Source: a virus
DNA length: 29,821 nucleotides
Strand: one strand, 5' to 3'
Virus record (IMG/VR): IMGVR_UViG_3300031539_000211
Coordinates: 1-29,821 of that record
In this document: piece by piece, positions 21,351 to 27,152 of the stretch
Layout: every line of letters begins with the position of its first letter
Numbering within the stretch: position 1 is the stretch's first letter
Translations under genes and position numbers: made by a program
Notes under the pieces: generated by a model
The model's database searches: none
What the model was told of the DNA's origin: nothing
What the model saw: only the letters and a program-made list of their open reading frames with translations

Positions 21351-22828
21351 TTTGTTGCTCCAAACAAAGCCTGCTGGCCCTGCCGGGCCTCGTCTGCCGT
21401 CATTCCCGTTTCGCCTTGCAGCACTCGCCATTGGGCCTGCTCGGTGATGTAGTTGCCGTTGATCTCAATGCCGGTGTAGTTGCGCCCGAGCCTTGCCGCG
21501 ACCATACCCACCGTCCCTGAGCCAAAGAACGGGTCCAGCACTAAGGCCGGGACGGGATCGCCCGCGTTACAGTTGCAGGTGGGCCGCCAGCCGAGGGTCT
21601 TGGTGTCAGCGACTAATCCAAGTGTATTTTCGCGTCTGGCGTAATCTGTGCCGTCATAATCAGCCTTGTTACGCACATTTCGATTCGCTCTTGCTGGATG
21701 TTCCCGCAATTCGCCTTTGCTAATGATTCTCGCCCACGGCGCGCCGCAGCTCGGGCAGCAGCCCTTCTGGGAAGTAGAGACCTTGATGCAGGGTTCGACC
21801 AGGGCCTCCGGGAAGGTAGCGTAATGGCTGCCCTTGTATGCCTGGGGATTGATAACCCATACGTCGCGGAGGTTGCGGCCGCTGTTTTCTCGATAGCCTT
21901 CTTGTGCGCGATTCTCTTCGTGTCCGGCCGTTTTTCCTGTATCAAAACGACTTCCGGCCGCTCCCTTGACTTGTTCTTCTTTCACCGCCTCCATGTCGCA
22001 GAAATAATGGGGGCTTTTGGTCAGCATGAACAGGTACTCGTGCGCCTTGGTGCAGCGCCACGAGCCTTTGCGCAGCACGTAGCCGCCGTTCGGCTCGCAC
22101 TTTGGACAGCCGGGACAGTCTTGCCACTCGGCTTTAAGAGACATATCAAGTCTTGTGCTGCCATTTTCACAACCTGGGACACGAATCATATTATCGCCCG
22201 CCCCATTAGGTTTGTCGCGTGATGGTCTTTTCTTCACTTTCACCCTGCACCGCTCCCACCGCCAGCCGTTGACGCTTTCGGGCATGGTCGAGCCGCTGTA
22301 CTTCTCGCAGAATGACAGGGCCTTGGCCCAAATGACATCCGAGCGCAACCACCAGCCATCGGCCTGCAAGGCAAACGCCACCCGCCAGGGCAAGCCGAGA
22401 AGGTCTTTCGCTTTGAAGATTTCATGCCGAGCGTCATCAGGGGCTGTCCAGCCGGGTTTACCGATTTCCTGATGGGGCTTGCTGATACTTTCGTTTCTTT
22501 CAAAGCGGGCCTTCTGTTTTTCCGAACCACCGTGAGCACTTCGACCTTTGCCGCCCCATAGCTTGTCCCCGTAATTCAGCCACAGCACGCCGTCGGGCCG
22601 CAGGACGCGCCGGACCTCGCGGAAGCCGACCACGAGCTTTTCGATGTGCTCCTCGGGCGTCCTCTCAAGGCCAAGCTGGCCTTCGACCCCGTAATTGCGC
22701 TGACCCCAGTAGGGAGGAGACGTGATACAGCAGTGGAATCTATCCGATGGCAGGGTCTTGAGCGTCTCGACCCAATCCCCACAGATGATCTTGTTGACGA
22801 ACTCGTTTTCAAATTCTTCCGGCGTCAT
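21347..22828 (-). CDS. DNA N4/N6 methyltransferase, beta-class order
   Basis: A 493-residue adenine/cytosine amino-methyltransferase. The catalytic motif TSPPYWG (residues 36-42) comes first, with the SAM-binding motif FFGSGTVG near residue 440, which is the beta-class order. Between them is a long target-recognition region with two possible zinc sites (CPGCPKC about 245, CCPSCGAPW about 370). LDPFFGSGTVGMVAARLGRN and YTGIEI are typical. It ends EARQGQQALFGATK, with a clamp-motif-like QQALF. The ATG at 22828 has GAGAGAAAG upstream. It probably protects phage DNA from restriction; the target site is not readable. Confidence 0.92.
   Translation of the reverse strand: MTPEEFENEFVNKIICGDWVETLKTLPSDRFHCCITSPPYWGQRNYGVEGQLGLERTPEEHIEKLVVGFREVRRVLRPDGVLWLNYGDKLWGGKGRSAHGGSEKQKARFERNESISKPHQEIGKPGWTAPDDARHEIFKAKDLLGLPWRVAFALQADGWWLRSDVIWAKALSFCEKYSGSTMPESVNGWRWERCRVKVKKRPSRDKPNGAGDNMIRVPGCENGSTRLDMSLKAEWQDCPGCPKCEPNGGYVLRKGSWRCTKAHEYLFMLTKSPHYFCDMEAVKEEQVKGAAGSRFDTGKTAGHEENRAQEGYRENSGRNLRDVWVINPQAYKGSHYATFPEALVEPCIKVSTSQKGCCPSCGAPWARIISKGELREHPARANRNVRNKADYDGTDYARRENTLGLVADTKTLGWRPTCNCNAGDPVPALVLDPFFGSGTVGMVAARLGRNYTGIEINGNYITEQAQWRVLQGETGMTADEARQGQQALFGATK
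21374..21391. repeat. Junction repeat J1, partial copy 3
   Basis: ctggccctgccgggcctc, 18 bases identical to both full copies, at the 3' end of the N4/N6 methyltransferase gene just before the ASCH start. Confidence 0.9.
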
Positions 22829-22871
22829 CCGTGACTTTCTCTCCGCACTGTAGGCACTTCGTCTTATTCAT
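22809..22871 (-). CDS. 20-residue zinc-knuckle mini-ORF (possible leader peptide)
   Basis: ATG at 22871 to TGA at 22809-22811, encoding MNKTKCLQCGEKVTDDAGRI. A CxxC pair is present. The start is preceded by GACGAGGCGACG, nearly the same junction sequence as before the 53-residue zinc gene. It overlaps the methyltransferase start (22828). It may be a real mini-gene, a leader peptide coupling translation, or a truncated cassette. Confidence 0.4.
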   Translation of the reverse strand: MNKTKCLQCGEKVTDDAGRI

Positions 22872-23060
22872 CGTCGCCTCGTCAAACCTCTGGAATTTTA
22901 GCTTCACACTCGGAGCACACATAAACATAATGCCCCTCACGGTCGTCGTAGTATGTCGGATAACAAGTAACTCTCCGCAGCTTGCGGTGTTTATGGCAGA
23001 AATTACATCTTGTAGGCTTTCGTCTTCTATCTCGTTTGCTCATCTTGCCCTCGTCAAACC
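22869..23060. repeat. Junction repeat J4, two copies
   Basis: catcttgccctcgtcaaacc (23041-23060) and catcgtcgcctcgtcaaacc (22869-22888), 17 of 20 identical. They lie on each side of the 53-residue zinc gene and each includes an ATG and its ribosome site. Confidence 0.7.
22882..23043 (-). CDS. Small two-CxxC zinc-ribbon protein, 53 aa
   Basis: The ATG at 23043 (MSKRDRRRKPTRCNFCHKHR) is preceded by GAGGGCAAG and overlaps the previous stop in ATGA. CNFC and CSEC (YVYVCSECEAKIPEV) form a treble-clef/zinc-ribbon-like pair about 27 residues apart, with a basic N-terminus suitable for nucleic-acid binding. The longer open frame upstream (to 23238) reads through a different gene in the wrong frame and is rejected. 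Function unknown. Confidence 0.7.
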   Translation of the reverse strand: MSKRDRRRKPTRCNFCHKHRKLRRVTCYPTYYDDREGHYVYVCSECEAKIPEV

Positions 23061-23205
23061 ATCTGCCAATGCGTGTCGGTCCCAGGCGCTCAGCGGCACG
23101 GCCTGTTCCTTTCGGCGCTCGCGCTCCGTCTGCGCGGCCTTTGCGAGCTCCTTGATAGTCGGCGGGGCCTTGGGAACGCGTTTTTTTGCGGGGGAAGGGG
23201 TTCAT
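23040..23205 (-). CDS. Small basic protein requiring a +1 shift at an A7 run
   Basis: The ATG at 23205 overlaps the upstream stop (ATGA, junction J2) and opens MNPFPRKK. Seven adenines follow in the coding sense (plus-strand T7 at 23181-23187). Staying in frame gives low-complexity sequence that runs into the next gene. Skipping one A gives RVPKAPPTIKELAKAAQTER, then AVPLSAWDRHALADGLTRAR, and a TGA that overlaps the next ATG exactly as elsewhere in this region. The total would be 54 residues. Either ribosomal or polymerase slippage at A7, or a one-base homopolymer error, explains it. Function unknown. Confidence 0.6.
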
Positions 23206-23438
23206 TTCGGCTTGCCCCCGGCGCCACAGCTTTGGCATATCCTTCGCCCACGATTGCCTTTATTCGTTATCGGCCGGAAGGCATACCTCTTAACCTTTGT
23301 CCCGCACAATACACATGGCTCGCCTTTGCGCCGGCGCAGCTTGGCGAGAGTCCAAAGTTGGGACCCGTACCGCAAACTCGCAACGCCGATCACTTCATCG
23401 TTTAACCGGGTTTTGATTGTATAATCCGTTTTGCTCAT
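23202..23438 (-). CDS. Small zinc-finger protein, 78 aa
   Basis: Begins MSKTDYTIKTRLNDEVIGVA. It contains two CxxC pairs, PCVLCGTKVKRYAF and RRICQSCGAGG, separated by a basic stretch, which suggests one zinc site. It ends GGKPK, encoded by junction repeat J2. The ATG at 23438 overlaps the upstream TGA. The beta-hairpin before the first Cys pair is typical of small phage zinc proteins. No specific function. Confidence 0.7.
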   Translation of the reverse strand: MSKTDYTIKTRLNDEVIGVASLRYGSQLWTLAKLRRRKGEPCVLCGTKVKRYAFRPITNKGNRGRRICQSCGAGGKPK

Positions 23439-23677
23439 TTCGGCTTGCCCTCGGCGTTGAGCCGGTCGAGAAAATCGGCGATGTCATGGCACTGTCCGGC
23501 ATCCAATCCTTCGTAGATTCTTCGTCCCGAAAATTCCCATAGTTTGCGCTTCTTGTTAAACTGAACCCGGCCCAAAAACTGCTCCTCAATCTGTTCCTGA
23601 GCGTAAGCGAGATACGCCGTCTCATTGTCGTAAAGTTCCTCATCCTTGAACTCGACGTGTTCGTACTCCAGTTTCAT
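23435..23677 (-). CDS. Hypothetical acidic protein, 80 aa
   Basis: The ATG at 23677 (MKLEYEHVEFKDEELYDNET) has GGAG nine bases upstream, inside junction J2. The product has FLGRVQFNKKRKLWEFSGRR in the middle and ends DRLNAEGKPK, the J2-encoded tail also seen in the next gene. No domain recognised. Confidence 0.65.
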   Translation of the reverse strand: MKLEYEHVEFKDEELYDNETAYLAYAQEQIEEQFLGRVQFNKKRKLWEFSGRRIYEGLDAGQCHDIADFLDRLNAEGKPK

Positions 23678-23690
23678 TTCGGCTTGCTCC

Positions 23691-24164
23691 TTAATAAGCA
23701 TAGGAACTCTTTTCGCTCAGACACGCTCCGCACAGTATTTTATGGCGCCAGTAGCGCGGTAATTCCGGCCAATCAGTCCCCGACTCAGCGGCACAAATAA
23801 CGCCTTCGCGGTCACTCAGAAACAATTTGCCGCAAGCGTCGCACAGTTCGATCTCATCTGTGATGAGGTTGGCGTGCTCTTGCAAATGATAAAAAATAAC
23901 CCATGCTTTGCGGCGGCTCAATTTTAGTTCCTCGCGCAAGAATTTCCATACGCCTTCGGCTACCACGAGTTTCTCAGCGTTGTCGTCCCGATGTTTGCGG
24001 TCTTCGGAGTTTCGCGGGTTGAAGGCTTTACAATGTGACGCCGCTGTCTCTTGCTTGGTTTCTGCAAACCAGTAGCAGTAGAACCGATTGCACGAAGAAC
24101 AATGGTCGTCTCCATGTTGCCAGCAGTCACCGCACTTTCGATTCTCTTTGTTTTTCGTTTTCAT
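23691..24164 (-). CDS. Cys-rich zinc-binding protein, 157 aa
   Basis: The ATG at 24164 has AGGAG upstream. N-terminal cysteines CGDC, CSSC, CYWF and HCKAF (residues 11-45) make one probable site; CDACG and CGAC in the C-terminal half (about residues 108 and 147) make another. Between them is a helical segment, EGVWKFLREELKLSRRKAWV. The pattern suggests a nucleic-acid-binding zinc protein, but I do not recognise a family. Confidence 0.7.
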   Translation of the reverse strand: MKTKNKENRKCGDCWQHGDDHCSSCNRFYCYWFAETKQETAASHCKAFNPRNSEDRKHRDDNAEKLVVAEGVWKFLREELKLSRRKAWVIFYHLQEHANLITDEIELCDACGKLFLSDREGVICAAESGTDWPELPRYWRHKILCGACLSEKSSYAY

Positions 24165-24187
24165 TGCTTTTTCTCCTGAATCCTCAC

Positions 24188-24427
24188 TTATTCCAGATTC
24201 ATTTGCTCAATCAATCTGTTCAGACGCTCATGCCATCCAAAAATGGCCCCATAGATTTCGGGCGGTGCTGTCTCTGACGCCTGTTCGTACAATAGTTCCA
24301 GCCCTTCTGAAATTTCTTGCAGTTCATTGGTGTAAGGAATTCCGGTAGCCATCAGTTTCCTTTCTCGATTCGCTTGAGTACGTAGGGCAGCACCCAGGTT
24401 ATTAAGCTGTTTTATTGAGTCGCGCAT
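24188..24427 (-). CDS. Hypothetical helical protein, 79 aa
   Basis: From the ATG at 24427 (MRDSIKQLNNLGAALRTQAN) the product is helical and ends LNRLIEQMNLE. An alternative ATG at 24352 has a much better ribosome site (GAGAAAGGAAACTG) that belongs to junction family J3 and would give 54 residues, MATGIPYTNELQEISEG onward. The sequence cannot decide between them; a site-based choice would favour 24352. Function unknown. Confidence 0.5.
   Translation of the reverse strand: MRDSIKQLNNLGAALRTQANRERKLMATGIPYTNELQEISEGLELLYEQASETAPPEIYGAIFGWHERLNRLIEQMNLE
24348..24367. repeat. Junction repeat J3, outlying copy
   Basis: gccatcagtttcctttctcg, the J3 sequence with ttt in place of tcaccgc. It places GAGAAAGG before an ATGGC start, as in the other copies. 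Confidence 0.6.
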
Positions 24428-24444
24428 AGTTGGAATCAGTCGCC

Positions 24445-24918
24445 TCAAAAGTTTGTATGTGCAAATTCGCCGAAGTATTCTTTCGCCGCGGCGTCGTATG
24501 CTTGGGCCGCTTCGGTCTCGGAATCGAAGTAGCCGAGAAGGGTTTCTCGTCCTTTCATCTTGATTCGGGCTCGCCATTTAGCAGCACCCCAATGCCATGA
24601 CACGCCTTTGAATTTTGACGTTCCTTTTCGTGGCCTTCCGTTCTGGTGATTTTGTGCCGTGGTCGCGCAACGGAGATTATTTCGCCGGTTGTTCAGACCA
24701 TCGCCGTCTTTGTGGTCGGTCTCAAAGCCGGACGGGGGCTGCAAGATTTCCCGGTGCATAGCGATCAGTGTCCGCTTGCCTTTTTTGCGGGACGTGGTTC
24801 GCACGGCATACCAGGTATGATGCGATTTGCACGCACGCCACTTCCACCGACTCAGCCAGTCATAGTCAGCATCGTCAACGATGGTTGCTTTACCCCGTGT
24901 AAGTTTAATCTCCTTCAT
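24445..24918 (-). CDS. HNH endonuclease with AP2 DNA-binding domain
   Basis: A 157-residue homing-type endonuclease. The HNH motif is MHREIL...ETDHKDGDGLNNRRNNLR (residues about 57-85) and the AP2 domain is SKFKGVSWHWGAAKWRARIK, then LGYFDSETEAAQAYDAAAKE (about 103-150). This pairing is common for free-standing mobile endonucleases in phages. The ATG at 24918 has GGAG six bases upstream. It lies among the small cassettes and may itself be a mobile insertion that spreads by cleaving cognate DNA. Confidence 0.92.
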   Translation of the reverse strand: MKEIKLTRGKATIVDDADYDWLSRWKWRACKSHHTWYAVRTTSRKKGKRTLIAMHREILQPPSGFETDHKDGDGLNNRRNNLRCATTAQNHQNGRPRKGTSKFKGVSWHWGAAKWRARIKMKGRETLLGYFDSETEAAQAYDAAAKEYFGEFAHTNF

Positions 24919-24947
24919 GTTCATCTCCAAAAAAAATAGGTGAGCGG

Positions 24948-25589
24948 CTAATGTTCATGCTTCTCGATAGGCTCAAGGACGAGAGCCAGCACCCAGGGGT
25001 TGTCTCCCCATCGCTCGCCGGGCTTCGGATGAAGGCGGTCCCAGAGCATAGCGAAATTCTCTATTGAAGTCCGGTTCGCATATTCATGATCGCCATCTTT
25101 ATACTCAGCGATACCCTCTGCTCTTGCGTCAATGATGCTGATGTCCTGCACGCGTTCGACTCGGACGCCAGTGACTTCCCGCCAAATGCGAGCAAACTTT
25201 TTCGGCATGAAACGGCCGGTACGTACCCTGCCCATGTGCTTGTCGCGTTTCCAACCTAAGTGGTCGGGGAACCAGATATTGATGCCGACAGGAATAGCCC
25301 GTGGCGGTACGGAATCATATTGACGGTCTGCCGCCCAAGTCTCTTTAGCATAGAGGTGGTCCCCGACCCGATAGCGGGATTCTTTGCCAATTTCTTTGGA
25401 CAAAAATTCTGCCGTGCATGAATTAAGTTGCACTTTTTTGGTTCGCCAGGACCAGCCTGCGGCTTTTAAGCCATTGCGCTCTTCCCAATTCGGTTGTGGT
25501 TTAATTAATCGCCGCGTCTGCGTCTTTCGGTTATCGAGAAACGCCTGAGCCATTGCCTCACAAGTATTCAATCCCAGTTCGCGTGCCAT
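24948..25589 (-). CDS. ASCH-like phage protein
   Basis: A 213-residue protein. FLDNRKTQTRRLIKPQPNWE near the N-terminus, then YRVGDHLYAKETWA and MPKKFARIWREVTGVRVERV form the well-known phage ASCH-like pattern (rKTqTRR...vGD.lyvrEtW...mP...sRi.l.i..vrverlq), with a C-terminal PWVLALVLEPI strand. The ATG at 25589 has AGAAAGGCGGTG (junction J3) upstream and overlaps the previous stop by one base (TGATG). It is possibly involved in handling modified nucleic acid; the substrate is unknown. Confidence 0.8.
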   Translation of the reverse strand: MARELGLNTCEAMAQAFLDNRKTQTRRLIKPQPNWEERNGLKAAGWSWRTKKVQLNSCTAEFLSKEIGKESRYRVGDHLYAKETWAADRQYDSVPPRAIPVGINIWFPDHLGWKRDKHMGRVRTGRFMPKKFARIWREVTGVRVERVQDISIIDARAEGIAEYKDGDHEYANRTSIENFAMLWDRLHPKPGERWGDNPWVLALVLEPIEKHEH

Positions 25590-25789
25590 CAGTCACCGCC
25601 TTTCTCGCTTGCATCGCGCAGTTGGCATATTAGATGAACAACGGCCTCAATGGCCTTTTCTCTGTCAGGCGTTTCGTCGGCCACTGCAAAACCACAAGAC
25701 AAATCAGACTCCAGTATTTGAGAGGCGACCCCTTTGGCCCATTTAGCATAGGAAAATCGTTTGATATGTTTCGCTCGTTCACGCGCCAT
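25589..25789 (-). CDS. Hypothetical protein, 66 aa, J3 cassette
   Basis: The ATG at 25789 has AAAGGACGGTGACTG upstream (junction J3); the product begins MARERAKHIKRFSYAKWAKG and ends RDASEKGGD, the J3-encoded tail. Its first codons (MARE) match those of the next gene at the peptide level. Helical and basic at the N-terminus. No domain recognised. Confidence 0.65.
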   Translation of the reverse strand: MARERAKHIKRFSYAKWAKGVASQILESDLSCGFAVADETPDREKAIEAVVHLICQLRDASEKGGD

Positions 25790-25968
25790 CAGTCACCGTC
25801 CTTTCTCGAACAATCGGGACATACCCATTTGCCTTTGATTTTTCGCCAGCCATCGTGTCGCAGAATCTGGACGAACAATTTCTTCGTCGGCTCGCTCCAC
25901 TGGAACCAGAACGCGCAGCGAGAACACCAAGCCGTATGTTCCGTCATGATTTTGCCCTCACCCGGCAT
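25789..25968 (-). CDS. Zinc-ribbon protein, 59 aa, J3 cassette
   Basis: ATG at 25968 to a TGA at 25789-25791 that overlaps the next start (TGATG). The product begins MPGEGKIMTEHTAWCSRCAF and ends WVCPDCSRKDGD. CSRC and CPDC about 31 residues apart form a probable zinc ribbon. The ribosome site is the J3 junction (GGACGGTGACTGATC). An internal ATG at codon 8 is possible. Too short to assign a function. Confidence 0.7.
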   Translation of the reverse strand: MPGEGKIMTEHTAWCSRCAFWFQWSEPTKKLFVQILRHDGWRKIKGKWVCPDCSRKDGD

Positions 25969-25970
25969 GA

Positions 25971-26165
25971 TCAGTCACCGTCCTTCCGCTGGGTATTTTC
26001 TTCGCAAGCGATCCAACCGGCGGCGAAGGTCCTCTCAAGCCGATTCTTGAGGTAGATGTCATTGGCCTCTAAGGGCTTCGAGTTGAGGGTGTTGGCCTTG
26101 CACAAAAACTGGCCTTGTTCACTCTGAAAAAACTCGTCGTGTGCTTTTTTGAATGGTGTTTCCAT
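25971..26165 (-). CDS. Hypothetical protein, 64 aa, J3 cassette
   Basis: The ATG at 26165 gives METPFKKAHDEFFQSEQGQF; a GTG at 26174 would add three codons. AGGTGACTGAT, a shortened J3, lies upstream. The product has FAAGWIACEENTQRKDGD at its end; the A.GW.A pattern is common in small phage proteins of unknown role. No zinc site. Confidence 0.65.
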   Translation of the reverse strand: METPFKKAHDEFFQSEQGQFLCKANTLNSKPLEANDIYLKNRLERTFAAGWIACEENTQRKDGD

Positions 26166-26174
26166 ATCAGTCAC

Positions 26175-26372
26175 CTATGAAATTTTCAGGGAGATTTTGA
26201 CGGTTTTCCCGCAGTTTACACATTTTTGCTTTTTCCCTTCCTTGGTACTAATCGCAATGGAATCTACACCCTCTCCTTCCCAATTATAGATTTGGTGGTC
26301 AGTTGTTTTAATAACTGTGTAAAAACCACAAGTATCCCCGCAGTCAGGGCATTTGTATTGAGCCTTCGCCAT
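26175..26372 (-). CDS. Zinc-ribbon protein, 65 aa, J3 cassette
   Basis: Starts at the ATG at 26372 behind AGAAAGGCGGTGACTG (J3). CPDCGDTCGFYTV and KCVNCGKTVKI form two CxxC pairs about 43 residues apart, a zinc ribbon with a long insert (YNWEGEGVDSIAISTKEG). Small phage zinc ribbons of this kind usually have no assigned function. Probably nucleic-acid binding or structural. Confidence 0.7.
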   Translation of the reverse strand: MAKAQYKCPDCGDTCGFYTVIKTTDHQIYNWEGEGVDSIAISTKEGKKQKCVNCGKTVKISLKIS

Positions 26373-26848
26373 CAGTCACCGCCTTTCTCTTCTGTCGCAC
26401 TACAGAAGCCGGGCAGGGCTTTCTGGAAGCCCCGAGCCTGCAAACTCTCATAGAATGTCTGCTTGTGCGCACGGTCGAACAGGTAGGGCAAAAAGACTTC
26501 CAGAACGTCAACCTGGGCAAGTTCCACCATTGCCATCTGCGCATCGACCCAATCCGCCAGAATCTTCCACGCCGTGCGCTCCGCCTGCTGAGTAATGTGT
26601 TTGTAGGTGTCCTTGCGCGGTCTGCGTACCTCAGCCCGCAGCACCTTCTCGGCAGCCGCAATCCGGGCAGGAAGGTGAAACGGCAATTCGATTCCGTTGC
26701 TGTGAATGATAAAGGCAATCGACGCCACCCTGCCGTCGGCTGTGTATTCCTTGAGGATTTGCCTGGCCCCATGACGCGCCAGTTTGTCCTCAATCCAGCT
26801 TATCGACCGACTGGCCGATACCTGACTGGTGTAGTTTTTTAGTGCCAT
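26372..26848 (-). CDS. Conserved phage early protein, 158 aa
   Basis: The ATG at 26848 has GAAAGGAG upstream. The pattern SWIEDKLARHGARQILKEYT, then GIELPFHLPARIAAAEKVLR, then AERTAWKILADWVDAQMAMV and VFLPYLFD is one I know from a widespread phage early protein family of unknown function, often near recombination genes. It ends SATEEKGGD, the J3-encoded tail. It is the first gene after the tandem terminators and the structured gap. Confidence 0.7.
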   Translation of the reverse strand: MALKNYTSQVSASRSISWIEDKLARHGARQILKEYTADGRVASIAFIIHSNGIELPFHLPARIAAAEKVLRAEVRRPRKDTYKHITQQAERTAWKILADWVDAQMAMVELAQVDVLEVFLPYLFDRAHKQTFYESLQARGFQKALPGFCSATEEKGGD

Positions 26849-26867
26849 TTGACTCCTTTCAAAGGTT

Positions 26868-26889
26868 GCCGCAGATCACCCGCTGCGGC
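26868..26889. promoter_or_regulatory. Leader hairpin before the 158-aa gene
   Basis: GCCGCAG (26868-26874) and CTGCGGC (26883-26889) form a perfect 7-bp stem with an 8-base loop, just upstream of the GAAAGGAG ribosome site. No U-run follows, so it is not a terminator. It may protect or regulate the leader. Confidence 0.5.
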
Positions 26890-27010
26890 GCCGGGTTTAA
26901 GGAGTTATGAAAACCTCAAGGCCGGAGTTTTCCGCCCACTTGCCGGCTGGGGCTATGTGGAGATAACAGTCTCAACTTTTCAAGGCCATCGTCCGCGTTT
27001 TCCTTTCTTT

Positions 27011-27073
27011 CAAAAAAGCCGGCAGCGCGGGTCGCTACCCCGCGTATCGGCCAGCGCACTTCTTCGCTGCCGG
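27011..27073 (-). terminator. Branched rho-independent terminator candidate
   Basis: CCGGCAGCG (27019-27027) pairs perfectly with CGCTGCCGG (27065-27073), with an inner GC stem (GCGGG/CCCGC). On the minus strand it is followed by C and TTTTTT (27012-27017). It follows the recT/nuclease operon. Confidence 0.7.
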
Positions 27074-27090
27074 TCGTATTCACGTGTCAG

Positions 27091-27144
27091 AAAAATCAGG
27101 GCCGGGTTGACCCTTTTTGCCGAAGTAATCAAGCCCCGGCCCTG
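27091..27144 (-). terminator. Terminator-like hairpin after the nuclease gene
   Basis: CAGGGCCGGG (27097-27106) and CCCGGCCCTG (27135-27144) form a perfect 10-bp inverted repeat with a 28-base loop, nine bases after the nuclease stop. On the minus strand A and TTTTT follow (27091-27095). The long loop makes it a weaker terminator. Together with the next hairpin it may instead act in antitermination. Confidence 0.6.
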
Positions 27145-27152
27145 TCACGGCC

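Larger units (their letters stand above)
23201..23690. repeat. Junction repeat family J2 at three gene boundaries
   Basis: tcatttcggcttgc (14 bases, continuing cc in two copies) at 23202-23215, 23435-23448 and 23674-23687. In coding sense two copies read G-K-P-K, stop, and the next ATG in an ATGA overlap; the third provides the ribosome site and start of the 80-residue gene. Confidence 0.85.
25585..26390. repeat. Junction repeat family J3 at five gene boundaries
   Basis: gccatcagtcaccg(t)cctttctc occurs at 25585-25606, 25785-25807 (one extra base) and 26368-26390. Related copies are at 25970-25990 (atcagtcaccgtccttccg) and 26166-26175 (atcagtcacc only). In coding sense each carries the end of one gene (E-K-G-G-D or K-D-G-D, then stop), a GAAAGG ribosome site and the ATG of the next gene. 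Confidence 0.85.
26849..27152. other. 304-bp structured non-coding gap
   Basis: Between the nuclease stop and the 158-residue gene. Besides the three hairpins listed separately, the minus strand holds AAAGAAAGG followed by a five-codon frame, ATG GCC TTG AAA AGT TGA (26972-26989). That frame resembles the start of the next gene (MALKN). An inverted repeat, GAGA-TAACAG-TCTC (26960-26973), is a possible operator. I could not find a convincing sigma70 promoter here. Confidence 0.55.

Noticed and set aside
22882-23238. A single 118-residue zinc protein
   Set aside because: The first 65 codons are a low-complexity reading of the preceding gene in the wrong frame; the ATGA junction at 23040-23043 marks the true start.
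26960-27010. Promoter for the cassette block
   Set aside because: TTGAAA and TTGAGA occur but without a -10 box 16-18 bases downstream.
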